A DNA stretch of 64,000 bases from Hybos culiciformis. Its lineage: Eukaryota > Arthropoda > Insecta > Diptera > Hybotidae. The notes beneath the pieces were generated by a model. It saw only the letters and a program-made list of their open reading frames with translations, had not been told where the DNA came from and searched no databases. Positions 48,147 through 61,253 of the stretch are shown here, one piece after another. The stretch's first letter is position 1, and every line of letters begins with the position of its first letter. The stretch spans positions 7,273,234-7,337,233 of the forward strand of contig OZ023273.1 in NCBI GenBank assembly GCA_964007475.1. The letters are read 5' to 3'. The position numbers and the translations under genes are program-made.

Positions 48147-50675
48147 ATATAACTTTGAAATTTCAAGCGGACTTAAATATTGTTTTGGTACAATACCGGT
48201 GTAAGTTATTTGTTAATTAAAGATTATTAAAGACATTTTATACCCTTTTTTTTTAATAAATCTTCTTTTATTTTTGAAATATTAATAATTGGTGGATTGT
48301 TTTTAATTCTTTGTTATTAGAAAATAAGGAAACTTTTAAGCCTCGTGGATTAACGTTACCACTCAATTCATGTAAAAGGATTAATTAAGAGCAAATTATA
48401 ATATAAATAATAAATAAATAAATGTTTTATATGACTACATTATTTTTCACTTTTCGTAATAAAAATAAAAACAGCAAACTAAACAATAAAGCTATATAAA
48501 TAGTGTTAAAATATCTTTATAAATAGTATGTACTTACATCTAGAAGAGTAAAGAAAAAGGGTTTTCATGTCATATTTAATATAATTGTTATCTAGTGTAC
48601 ATTAAAATAAACATATATTTTTTTTAGAAAACAGAAGAAAATTGTTTAAATTTTAATAAATAAAATTAATACTTTAATCTAGTTTTAAAATAAAATTATG
48701 AATTTTAAGACCACTAAAACAATTATTTCTGTAAACAAAATAAAAATGGGGAAAATGAGGCTATACACTATAAGAAGTAAGATGTTAATTTGTATTTTTT
48801 AAGCCGCAATAAATTAAACTTAATCTAATTTAATATAAGATATTGACTTCTGTATATAGATATAGATATCGTCAACGTTCAAGTTTTAAATAAAAATAAT
48901 ATTAATAACGAAATAAATAAATTATGGAATGGAATATCCTGGATCGGATTTCTTTTTATTATTTTTTATTTTTTGTTTTATTTAAGTTAATTGTTATTTA
49001 TTTTTAAGTTTTTACTCCACTTACAATGAAAACTATAACTAAATCCTAATAAAATCTTCTTAATCGATAATCGATAAGATATAACGACTTGTTAATATAG
49101 TCGATATGACAGTAACCAGAAAGAAAAAAACTTATAGCTTTTAGTTTTTTTCAAACACTTTTTCGGTGTTTTTAATATTACAACGATACGAGGGAGTGGA
49201 CGTTATAAGTTAATCTAATTTGTTTAAAATTAATTTATATTATTTTAAAATATGTTCATCCGTTATTATATTTATATTGAATATAAATAAAAATATGTGT
49301 AAAAAAATAAGTGTATTGATTATACCGCACTGCAGAAATTGTGGAAAGTCCTAAATTAATTTATTAAATATTTGTGTACTTAAATATCCATTTCAAATTA
49401 TAATTTTAGAACAAAAGGTAAACAATAAAAACATAATTTGGATATATATAACGAATGTAAATAATTGAAAATTTGTCACCAAAAAAAAAGATAGTGGAAT
49501 GTCTGAGACTGAAAAATAGTATATTTGAAAATTGTCGTTTGTGAAATTGAAAAAAATTCAATGTGAAAATTATTTTTCATAATTTTAATATATATGCAAG
49601 TGGAACAAAGAGTTCTCTTCTTATAAATATGTATTAATAAAGTAAAAAATTTATCTTATACTCAAAATCAGTATTTATTAACGTATTCAATTGAGGATTA
49701 AATTTCCAAAATCAATCTTGAGTAAATTATAGATTTTTTTTTCTTTGTCTTAAAACTGGATAAGTTACATGTTCCAGAAACGCACACTCATAATCTCAGT
49801 AGTAAGATGTCATATTACAAAAAAAAACATTTGAACTGTGTTGTGTTAACATTTGTTTCCTCAATACTAAAAATTAATTAAATTATAATTTTATTAAAAA
49901 TTATATTCAATTGTATTATCGTAATCATTTCATGAATAAATAATTTTTTTTTCCTACAAAACCATTTAGAAGGTGTTTCATTACATTATATATAATATTT
50001 ATTAAAATTCTAGTGTTAAAATATGGTGCTGACAGAAATCATTATACATTTTGTGTGGTATTAAAATTGTAATAATTTTTATTTTTTTTGGATGTAATTG
50101 ATTTCTGAATTGATATCAGGTGTGTGCTTAAAAAAACAACAAATATAAATATATATATGTAAATAAATAAATAACAACTAAATATATTGAAATGCTTCTA
50201 ATTCATAAATTTTAAATTATTTTCCTGTGAAATTTGACTGCTTATTTAAATATTTAAATGTTGTACAAACAAACATGACGAAAATAATATACAACAAATT
50301 AATTGTCTAAGTACACCTACTTCCACACAAATTCACCAAGTCGTATTAAGTTTGCTAATAAAATTAAAAAACATATTTAATGAAAAAAAAAATATTAATC
50401 TATGAAAGACCTAATAAAAGTGGAAATTAGAATAATAATTTTATTGCTTGTAAGTATAGTTAGTGATCGCTGCCAAAATCAGTAACAGATTTACAGAGTT
50501 GAAATTCAAATTTTCCTGAAAAACCCTGAAGATTAAAATAAAATAAATTATTGAAATTATATATAATATTGTATTATAGAATATTACAGTTGTATTTAAA
50601 TAAATTTTCATGATATAAATATAATAAAATATTACGTACAAAATGTACGTAAATGTAAGAATGATGATTACATTT

Positions 50676-50678
<3 letters not shown>
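48147..50678. other. Gene-free A+T-rich DNA
   Basis: No supportable exon. ATCGATAATCGATAAG at about 49061-49078 and CAACGATACGAGGGAGTGGACG at 49181-49202 stand out from the background but have no assignable role. Confidence 0.45.

Positions 50679-50706
<28 letters not shown>
50679..50706. repeat. (AT)14 microsatellite
   Basis: Twenty-eight consecutive alternating A/T bases. The Ile-Tyr frame across it is an artefact. Confidence 0.9.
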
Positions 50707-50709
<3 letters not shown>

Positions 50710-51946
50710 AATATTCCCAATGATGGGAGATTACACTGGCTGTTGTTACCAGTAATCTTAAAGTGATGTAACGAGAATATAAAAATCTTATATTGAGTTC
50801 GAATTTGCATATAACAAAAATTGGTAAAAAGGACATTTTGCTGAACATAAGAAAATAATAAATAAAAAAAAAAAAAAATACATTTTATAATTCTGTTTTT
50901 TTTTTTTTTGTTCTGCAAAAAAAATTCAAAATTATATTCAACTTTTGTTGAGAAAATTTATGTAAATAAATTCCTGTTGACTATATGAAAAAAAAAAAAA
51001 TAAATAAAAAGGAAAAAGTTTTTAATAAAGGAAAAAAAAAAAAATTAAATCTTTTTCAAGATTCTCATTTTATATTTATTATTTATTCTTTGTGAAAGAT
51101 CTATAGTTATTATTTTAGTTTTTTTTTTTTTGCCCCAAAAAAGTACTGCGATAAATAAATAAAGGAGATTTATAATGAAGATGAAAAAGCTGTTCTTCTT
51201 ATCCCAGGAGAATACTTTTTTATTTAATTTTTTTTTTTTTCTCGTAACTTTTTAAGTTTAATTGTTTTAATGATTGGATTTCTATTCAATTTAAAAATAA
51301 AAATTTATTTTCAAGGTAAAACGTTTTTTTTTTTATATATTTTGTATATAATGAAAATTAGAAGGAATCTTTGATAAGTTTAGTTTTATTAACAAGGTCA
51401 TTGAAGGTTTATCCTCCTTTTTTACTTTCTAACTTGAATTTTAATATTTTCAAATCGTCTTCGAAATTACGCGAAAAAACGAGAATTTTATAAACTGGTT
51501 TACAAGAGAACTAGTTGAACTAGTTTTTGTGACTGACTGTTTCGGCGATTGTAAATGAGGTTGTAGATAGTTTCCAGTTTATGTTGTTGATTTGATTGAT
51601 ACGTTGAGTATGTTTTTTGTTGCCTGCATAGTGCATCTTATGCAAATTAAATAAAGTTAAAGTGTGATTTAGAAATAAGTATTACTGTAAATATGACGCT
51701 TGTAGAAAGTATGTGAAGATATGAATTAAATAAAAAAATAAATAAAGGATAAGATAGTTAAAATTCTTAAATTTTTAAGAGAATGAAAGCTTATTTATTT
51801 ATTTACAGTATTATTCAGTCAAGCGAAATGTGGAGTACTCTAATTTTCGAGATAATTTTTAAGGAAAAGTTTATTGATTTTCAGACTTATTAAAGTCATT
51901 ATTAAAATTATAAGTATGTATTTCAGATACTAGAAAATAATAATAG
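50707..51946. other. Gene-free A+T-rich DNA
   Basis: No coding exon. The stretch 51440-51620 is more mixed in composition (ACTAGTTGAACTAGTTTTTG, GACTGACTGTTTCGGCG) and has TTTATAAAC at 51487. It could be a promoter or untranslated exon of a downstream plus-strand gene, but nothing proves this. Confidence 0.4.
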
Positions 51947-51954
51947 GTTTGGTG

Positions 51955-52216
51955 CAGGCCTTTGGAGCGGCAAGATTTTTTGGTTGCTCCGTTCTAGCTC
52001 CGCTCCAGCTCCTTATAGTTGCTCACGCTCCGCTCTTGCCTCCGCTCCTAGCTCCACCACAAGTTTCACATTAAAATTTTTAATAGTTTTGTAAAAAAAT
52101 TAAACACATAAATTTATTTAAATAGAGGAGATTTTTTTTTAAATTGCTCCGGCTCTACTCACGATCCAACCAAAAGTACGCAGCTCCGCTGCTCCGAGCT
52201 CCGCTCCAAAGGCCTG
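51955..52216. mobile_element. hAT MITE, 262 bp, perfect 8-bp target duplication
   Basis: The ends are CAGGCCTTTGGAGCGG and CCGCTCCAAAGGCCTG, perfect inverted repeats of 16 bp. GTTTGGTG flanks both sides exactly (51947-51954 and 52217-52224). CAG...CTG ends and an 8-bp duplication define hAT. The arms carry repeated GCTCCGCTCC / GGAGCGGAGC words, in sharp contrast to the A+T-rich core. There is no transposase. The undamaged ends and duplication suggest a fairly recent insertion. Confidence 0.9.
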
Positions 52217-52224
52217 GTTTGGTG

Positions 52225-54345
52225 AACAGACTTGTTCTTTAATCTTTCTAAAGTCTTTAAGAATTTTTTTTTGGCAATTTACATTTTTTAAGATATATGG
52301 TAGAAAGTCAGTAAATTTTTTATTCCACCCCCTCTTATTATCAACTTTTATTATCAACCTTTATTATCAACTTTTTTCTCTGTGTTTTTGAAAAACAATT
52401 TATTAGAAAAAAAATGTTAATAGCAAATTTTGGTTAACAAATTTCATTCTATTATACCTATTTAAATTTTTTATATATATTTTTTCACTGGAATTATACA
52501 TATATCAACTTCTAAAAATAAAAACATTAAGAACAGATTTTTTTTTTTGTTATTTTACTTAACATTTAAAATAAAATTCGGATGAAAATAAAAAAAAAAA
52601 TATATATATTAATATTAATTTTGCTTACATTTGATCAAAAAAAAAAAAATTATAAAAATTTATATTTCAAAAAAAAAAAACAAAAAAGTATGTAGGTAGT
52701 TCAAATTTAAATAGAAAAATATAATATTTAAATTTTATACTTTTATTATTCGAAATTATATTTATGTTTCATATTTAAATTACATATATTTTTCGTAAAA
52801 TTGATAAGAATTATTTTTGAACAATGTTTTGAAAAATATTTGAAGCCCCTATTTTCTAATTTCTTTGATATTTGAAAATAATAATATTGAAAAGATTGAA
52901 AATTTATATTTTTAATTAATTTACAAAAAAAAATAATAAAGTCCAGCCACGCGTTTGACATAAATAAATTATATGCCCACATTATTTTATTCTCAAACTT
53001 TTTTTTTGTAAATTTATTTTTTATAATTAGTATTTCTTTTACAGGGTAAAAGAAAGCAAAATTTCGAAAGAAAAATATAAATTTTTTTTCTAACATATTT
53101 TAACTGTCATGTTTCAAAAGTGTCCCCTTTAACTTTAAATGTTAGTTAAAAAAAAAAAAAAAAAAACAAAATTATATCTCAAAAGTTTTGAATTTTGTTA
53201 TTTTTTTTTTGAATTTTTTTTGATATTAAATCCATATTAACAAAGAAAAACTTTTTTAACATTATAAACAAAAAATTCGCAACATCTGGCATGTTTCTAT
53301 ATTATATTGAACAAGACCCATGTTCTTTTTATATGTATATCTAATCAAAAATTAAAGAAAAATTACATGTTTGGTTGTTGGTTATTATTATAAATTTTTG
53401 ATAGGGTTTTTGGCTATACGATTTTATTTAGTGAATGATTAAGTTTTTTAAACTCTGAATGTGTCAACAAAATGCTGATACATTATCCTAATCATTGCCT
53501 TATGTGTGTATTTGCAGTATTATAACGTATTTTTAGTTGATACAATTAGGTGTGTCACAAATAAAAAAAACCTTGTTTATTTTAAGAATTCTAGCATTCA
53601 AACAACTCTAAAATATCGATGAAAAGACGTCAGAACTTTAGATTATAAAACAACAAAAATTAATATTTTTAAAATATAATATTCATTTAAAGTTGCATGT
53701 AGTTTTGTAGGTATATCTATCATTTCAATAATAAATATATTTACGTGAATTAAATTCAAACATCCAGTAATTTAATGAAATTATTATGTATTATATTATG
53801 TAGGTACTTATATAATTGAATATAACAAGATTATAATTTGAAAATTACAACACATTTATTTAATATTACTTTGATGAAGTTGTGGAGGACCAATTCAGAA
53901 ACTGTGTCATTGCATTATATCGCTTTAAAGTATATTTTTTTTTGTTTTCTTTTAGTTTGTTCAGAATATTATTCTCATACTAAATTGTAAAAAGTCATAG
54001 AAGAATAAAAATAATGAGAGGTTTATTTAATTTAATTAAAAACTTGATATAAAATTATACAAATTTAGACAAGTATTTTCTAGTTTTTGTTTTGTAAAAT
54101 GTCCTTCATAGATAAAAGTGTTATAATATTATTAAATTAAAAAAAAGAATAATTATTGCACTTGGATTGCAAAAAATAATTATAATTCAAGCACAAGTTG
54201 AGTTTCTCTGATAATTTTGAGGCTTTTATTTAAATCGTCAATTAATTCAAAATGCCAAAACTAAAAAATTCGAATCAACACCCATATTTCGGTTATTTTC
54301 TACATGTTTTATTAAATAAATATATCGATCTGTTTATACTTGTAG
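52225..54345. other. Gene-free A+T-rich DNA
   Basis: Nothing recognised. TTTATTATCAACT-like words repeat three times at about 52336-52374. The frame at 52746-53096 (minus) is low-complexity. Confidence 0.5.
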
Positions 54346-54348
54346 TTA

Positions 54349-54963
54349 TAGTCTAAGAGCTCGCAACGTTTTTGGCACGTGATTTTAGCAAGGTTCATTT
54401 TTAAATATATTGTTCCATGCTACGGTGTAGGACTCATAAGGGTAGTCTGGATGTCAGATGACGTTGCGTTTACCCGTAGGAGCAGATCCAAGTAGGTCCA
54501 AGAAAAAATGCAAAATTACGTGATGATAGCACGATTTCTTGTTAAATCACTTGTTTGTGCTTATTATGAAATGTTAATGCACTATTGCCAGACGGCTTCG
54601 GAGTTGTTAAGACCGTGCCAGACTTTGATTTATAACAAAAAAAAACATAATTTTCACGTCATTTTAGCAAGTTTGAGATTTTCATATGTTATAGATTAGA
54701 TCTTATATAGACTACATCCAATTTGCCAGACGGAAATACCGTTGCTAAATGGATGCCAGACCTATGTCATTTAAAAGCAATCTGCTTTTATCATGTAATT
54801 TTGCATTTTTCTTACCTACCTGGTTCTGCTCCCACGGGTAAACGCAACGTCGTCTTACAGCCAGACTACCCGTATGCGTCCTGCACCGTAGCATGGAACA
54901 ATATATTAAAAAAAGAGCCTTGCTAAAATCACGTGATTTCTTACGTTGCGAGCTCTTGGACTA
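54349..54963. mobile_element. Long-armed MITE, 615 bp, TTA target duplication (PIF/Harbinger-like)
   Basis: The arms are about 180 bp each (54349-54530 and 54782-54963), starting TAGTCYAAGAGCTCGCAACG and sharing GTGATTTTAGCAAGG, ATATATTGTTCCATGCTACG and ACGTTGCGTTTACCCG in inverted orientation. TTA flanks both sides (54346-54348 and 54964-54966). Inside, GCCAGACGG...CCAGAC words occur on both sides of the centre. The TTA duplication fits PIF/Harbinger. No transposase is present; frames at 54508-54699 and 54723-54926 are arm translations. Confidence 0.8.
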
Positions 54964-54966
54964 TTA

Positions 54967-57900
54967 TAGGTAGTTCTCAAATGTAAAAAAAAATTTATGA
55001 AAATTGAATATGTTTTTCTCAATCAAATTAATTTAAAATTTATTTTAATAATAACAAATTACCAGGGAAACAGTAGCGTCTCAATTTTATGGTATCTTCG
55101 CAGTATTCAATTTAATACAATTGAAAAGACGTATATTATTTCAATTGATATGAAAAAATGTTAAAGTTACTACATAGCAGTTATTATAATAATTATATAT
55201 AAAATTATATTATGTTAAAAAAGAACTTGTGTAGCTTCAAAAACGTATCAGAATAAAATTTTCGTTTTTAACAACTATGTTTATGTAAATGAAAACATTA
55301 AATTTCGTTTTTTTTATATATTTTATTTAGAAAAATATTTTGAGAAAATTTAAAGAAAATAAATATTATGACGTATTAACTTAAATTAAATTACATTCTT
55401 AGTATATTATATATAGTATATTCTTAAACATATTATTCGCAAGATTATAAATATAAATACTTTTCTGAGAAGAAAAAAAATTTCTTTTCGGTATATTCGT
55501 ATGTTATTGCAAAAATTTTGAAAAATGTTTTTAGTGAGAATTTTATAACAAATCGGATTTTAATTAAGGTTGAGAGGTGGTGAGTTATTGCATTTTCTAA
55601 CCGTTCATCAGCATCTACTGCTGAAACGATTTCGACTTTTTTAATGAAATTCTGTTGTGAATTTGTTGTTCTAATAATTTAAGCTGCATATATTTTACTA
55701 ATACTTCAAGCATTCGATATTTAAAATATACCTTGTTGTGTACCGTTTCTTACCAATTAAGATTGTTAAATTGTTTTCTCTATTATTTATAGGCAGAAAA
55801 TGAAAATTTTAATTTATTTTTTATATATAAATATAAATATAATTGTACACAGATTTTTTAAGCAATAAAATTAATTTTTTTTCTTCTTTCTTTTCTTTTT
55901 CATTTCAGGTTTAAAAATCTATGATTGCAATGAATAACTGAGTTAAAGTAGAAGCAGCATAATAATAAAATTTAATGTTATAATTTAAGAAATAAATAAA
56001 AATATATATATAATAAAATCTAATAGGGTGGAAACAAAATTAATAATAAATATAACTATAAATAAATGTATATCAAGGACATTTTTTTCTTTTTTTCTAA
56101 AATCGATACAAATAACAAAGATTACATCTTTGGTGGCTGGCTCATCAAGGTCAAATTATTTATGAAAATAAAATAAAATCTAAAATATATATATATATAG
56201 AATATACGTTATTATTAAATAAAAAAGAATAAAATTGTCGCCAATAAAATGGTTAAAACTTCCGTAATAAAAATTTCAAAGCTGATTAAATTTTCATATA
56301 ATTTTTCTTTTCATATGAAATATTTTATTATATTTTCTTAAAGATTTTTCCATCCTTTCTCCCAAAAAAAAAAAAAAAATAATGTAATTTTCGTACATAG
56401 AAAAAAAATAAAATAAAAATAATATAAAATATATAATATGTATAATATATAAATATTGTTTTTTTTATTCAATTATTCCAATATAATCAGAAAAAAATAA
56501 AAAGAAAATTTAAATAAAATAATATAAAAAAAAAAGAAATTTTCTTTTTTTTACAAACATGAAAAGTTGATATCAAACATTAAGTAACAACAATTTTCAT
56601 AATAATTTTCTTTATATACTTAACCTCAAAAATATTTTATGTAAACATTAATGCCAAATAAAAACAATTGAGAATCACCCACATAGAAAAAAAAAGAAAA
56701 GAAAAAAATACAAAATAATGAAACAACAATATAATAATAATAATAATAATAATATACAAAAATCTTTCTAATGTGGCGAATGATTTCAAAACAAAACATC
56801 AGACAAGTGAAACAAAAAAGTAAATAAATATAAAAAAAAACAAGAAAGTTTTGTTTAAGAAGAAATAAAACATTCTAAGAATGTTTTAAATAAGTTTAAA
56901 TGTTATGTTGTTGTTGTTGTTGTGCAAAAGAATAATTTATTATTAAGGAATATTTATCAGTTACTACTGGCTACCAGAATCTATACTATTGTCATATTTT
57001 TATACTTTTTATACTACTACTAAATGGACCTAGTATAAATTTCTTATTTTTCATCATTTTTTATAATTTTGTTTCAACATTTTTCTTCTTCTAAAATTTT
57101 TTTACTAAATATAGAAACAATTCAATGACAATTATAGTTTAATGGGAAAATTGATATAAGAGTATCGACGCTATTTGCTAGATGAGAAAGCATAGTTGTC
57201 ACAAAGGCAACCCCTATTACACCTTCCCAAAACCTAATATGACAGTTATTTAATTAAATATATAGCAATATTAAACTGTTTTTTATTCCATAATATATAT
57301 TATACTAATTCTCGTGTGTGTCTCAAATTTATTTTTTCAAGCGTACCGGTTGTTAAAAATTTCGAATATCACCACTTACTGTATATATATATTATATGAG
57401 AAAGCTTTTACCTACGTTACGTTCACTTTAATTAAATCGATTGAAAATATTAAATGAAATAAACATTTTCATCACCCTCAGGACAATTATGTTTTTTATT
57501 CTTCATTATTTATTACAGAATAATATGAAAAAAAAAAAAAAAATTGTAGGGAACTTTATGTATACGTGAAGCAACATTAAAAAAAATATATATGTAATAA
57601 TAGATTCTTAATTTTTTTTTTTTCCAACGAATCGGTGTTTTAAAAGCGGAAAATTTATTTATCACTTTATGTATAATATGTTGAAAGTGCTACAGTGTTA
57701 ATGGAATAAATATTTTTTAAATTAATTTTTTTTTTTTTAATTAAATTCCGTTTCATTAAAAATTCTTTTTCCTTTCCCTTTTGTAAAATACTTAATTTAC
57801 TTTTACCAATAATTTTAATTATTTTATTCCCCTAATATAATAAATTTAATGCTCTAAGTTAAAGCTTGATAATATAACAATAATATTGCTAACATATATA

Positions 57901-58473
57901 CCAAATATATTTTAATAAAAGTAAATATACACAGAAATTTAAAATATAATTGATTTAATCCCAAATTACCACTTAATCATACTATCGATCTATGAATGAG
58001 ATTTAAAATATATCCACAATATATCCACATATATGTCAAAATAAACCAGCAATTTTAATGAAATACAATTTATCCAATTCCAATTAAGGCAGAAATACAA
58101 CAAACTGTAATAAAATATTATTATTGTTTAAATACTTGAAAGCTCTGTTGTGGCCACAAGATCCTTCCACAACAACTCAATTTTCATCACATAAAAGTTA
58201 TAAAAATATGACATAATTTTATATAAATTTCTATTCTTTTTATTTTAGTAAAAATTGAAAACTCAACAAAATAAAATTTTATTAAATTATTATTTCCACA
58301 CAATTAAATAAAAAAAAAAAAACTAAATAAAATTAATCTAAAATTTGAATTATTATAAAAATTAAAAATTTAAATTAAATTCAAAAAATAAGAACAAAAT
58401 CAAAAGAAAAATACAAAAATACAAAAATACAAAAAAAAAAGATATTTCTTTTTAACCGGAAAAAAGTCTATAA
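54967..58473 (+). other. A+T-rich DNA upstream of the secreted-protein gene
   Basis: No coding exon. T-rich tracts ending in CAG or TAG at about 55908 (TTTCATTTCAG) and 58249 (TTTTATTTTAG) could be acceptors of untranslated exons for the gene starting at 58474, but this is inference. An ATA microsatellite lies at about 56729-56753 and a 12-bp palindrome TTGTGGCCACAA at about 58147-58158. Confidence 0.4.
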
Positions 58474-61253
58474 ATGAAGCTAAAAATTTTTGAATATCAT
58501 TTTAAAATTTTTCTGCTGTTGACAGCTTTTTCTTTCTTCAACTACAATTTAAAATTTTGTCTTTGTGAATTTTATACAACAACAAAAATTGATTTAAAAC
58601 ATTTTAATGATAATGATAATGAAAATAATAATAATAATAAAATTAATTTTAATAATAATAATAATTTAACAGATAATTCAAATAATGAATTTAATAAAAT
58701 AATTAAAGATTATTTAATTTCAAATCGAAAACTTAGAGAATTACCAAATTCAAGAAATCGAGCATATTCATTAACTCCATCATTAGATATACAAGAAGAC
58801 TATAATCAAAAAAAATTTATAAATATAACAAAAATTTTCATAAATCATTTAAATAATAATAATAATAATTATAATTCAGAAAATAATAATAAGAGAATAA
58901 AAAATTTAGAAAAATATTATGAAAATAAAAATGATAATTATAATATGAATAAAATTGGTGTTATTGTAACTGATAATAATAATTTTAATTTAACTGAAAT
59001 AGAATTGGGCTTTAAAAGTTTTTTACATTTTTTTCAACTTAATTTAAATGAAAATCAAGTAGAATTTTTATCAGAAAATGGTAAGTTAAAAAAAAAATTG
59101 AAAAACATAGAATTTTTTTCAAAATATATTATTATTATTGCATTAATATTAAGTGGGTACCTTTATAAAGATATTTTATTCTGAAAATTAACAAGCTGTA
59201 AGACACACTCATCATCCTTAGTTATGATTTTATATTTGTCATATAAGCACATTTAATACTATACTTTATATATATTTCATGAAATCGAATTTTGAAAGAA
59301 ATTTTCCTTTAGTATTTTTTTAATAAAATAGTTTCGATAAATTTTTTTATTTCACCTTTTTTTCGTGTAGTATATGACAAAATATCCTTTATAATTTGAT
59401 TTATTTAAATTATGACATTTTAATTGACAATTATATTTAATTAATTATGGTGTACCGTCTATCCTGGCTAACGAAAATACGCTAAGTAAAATACTAAAGG
59501 ACGAGGCAATTTTAAGTTTCTTTTTCTTCTTGGAATTTTATTAAAGTTATAATGCAATTTTAAATTTTACTTAAATATAAAAACTTTTAGTTTGTATAAA
59601 AAAAATTATGAAGAATTAATTTAGAGAGAGATATAAGTTGTACAGAGCTCTTGATAATAACTTAATAACAATCCGGAATTTTTGTTTCTTAAAAGTTAAT
59701 GTTAATAAAATTAAATCATTATTATAAATTGTTTCTGATAATAATCTTCGCAATTTGTATTAATTTTTTTTTTGTATCAAAAAGAAGTTCATTTCCGAAT
59801 TTTACGCAATTCACTAACTGCCATCAGGTGCTCAGATTAATATTACCAATCCAAAACAGAATTAATGTAATGGCATAATTATATTCAGATAAATCTTATT
59901 ATTCTTATGACCCCACTTATGAGAATTTTATAATAAATTATTTTTATTTAATTATAATATATATACGGAAAATTTTTTTTTTTTTAATATAATCCGTTAG
60001 GCTACATATTGTTTATGTTCTGAAATATACATATTTTTTATTTTTTGTATGTTTGTTGAATTTAATTTTTTTATTTTTTTGCTTCTTCCTTTTCAAGGAA
60101 CAATAATAATAATTTAAGTTTAATTAAAAACATTATTATTATAATTGGAAAAATAATACTTGCGGGCAAAAACAAAAAAAAAATATGAATAAAAAAAAAT
60201 GCGGTACATTTAATTTTGAAGTCATTAAAACTTTTAATGCTTATTAAAACATAATATTACATAGACGTGGATACATACATATATATTATACCTGCTGTGA
60301 AACAAAAAATAAATTATTACTTATTATATTGTTTAAATTTTGTTGTTTATGATGCTTTATTATTTTTCCACAAAAAAAAAAAAAAAAAAAGAAGAAAATT
60401 ATTTTTCATAACACAATTTTCAAGACAATTTGAATTTAAATGAAAATGAAAAAAGAAATTTATTTTCTAAGAAGTTAATGATGGGAAAATAAGTTCAGGA
60501 AAAATTAGAAGTACTATTACAAAATTAATTGATTTTTGAATCGAATATTAATTATTAAGTCATCATGAACAGGATTATTATTTGTGTACCACTTACATAA
60601 ATAATCGAATTCTAATTTTGGATCTTCCAATTCCGTTTCACATCACTCTGAAGTTTTTTTTTTATCTTCATTCTTTTGGGAATTTCAAAATTTTTTAATG
60701 CTATTAAATAAAAGTGCCACTTCTGTCGTTTTTAAATTAAACGATTGAGCTTGGGAAAGTTAAAAGGGTTTTGTCCATTTTAGTATAGTGTCCGCAATCT
60801 CTGATGTATTGCGAGGCACGAATAACTTAAAGATCACAAATATTATCGAGCTTGAAATCTAAATATTAAGGTGAAATGTCTTGTTCACTTATATTTTCTT
60901 AATATTTTAGACCACATACTATTGTAAATATTTTTTTATATAAAGTTTTTCTAATAAATACATGTAAATGCTTTTATATTATTGAACTCATATATACTTA
61001 TAATATATAATACTAATATTTTATTGTACACTATTTTTTTCCAGGATTTAAAGGATTTATTAAACATTTGGAAAATACAAGATATACAACAATTATTAAA
61101 GCTCTCAGTGATAGTGAAAACATTATAAAAAGAACTATGCAAATGGATACTAAATTTTATAATCACAATCCTATATATTATTGTCATATTGCACAAGAAT
61201 TATTAAAGGATTACAAGAAGACTGTACATTTCTGGCCATGCCCAAACATGAAG
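58474..61253 (+). CDS. Asn-rich secreted protein of unknown function, 3' partial
   Basis: Exon 1 is 58474-59080 (donor GTAAGT) and exon 2 is 61045-61253 (acceptor TTTTTTTCCAG, donor GTAGAT). The intron is 1964 bp with a phase-1 junction that rebuilds Gly203. The product in view is 272 residues. Residues about 10-31 (FKIFLLLTAFSFFNYNLKFC) form a signal peptide. Residues 46-74 and 127-140 are Asn-rich, encoded mostly by AAT runs. A Lys-Arg pair at 140-141 could be a processing site. Asn sequons stand at N64, N117 and N172. From residue 160 on the composition is ordinary and looks like a folded domain (IELGFKSFLHFFQL; then YYCHIAQELLKDY and FWPCPN, with Cys249 and Cys268). Exon 2 ends in phase 0. 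A possible next exon begins at 63971 and runs off the window. I do not recognise the family. It is probably a secreted or membrane protein. Confidence 0.7.

Noticed and set aside
52139..52357. Minus-strand frame ending in an Ala/Gly/Glu-rich segment
   Set aside because: Its distinctive part is the GGAGCGGAGC arm of the hAT MITE.
55550..55640. Possible untranslated exon with a GGTGAGT donor-like word
   Set aside because: A single donor-like word in A+T-rich DNA is not enough without an acceptor, coding content or transcript.
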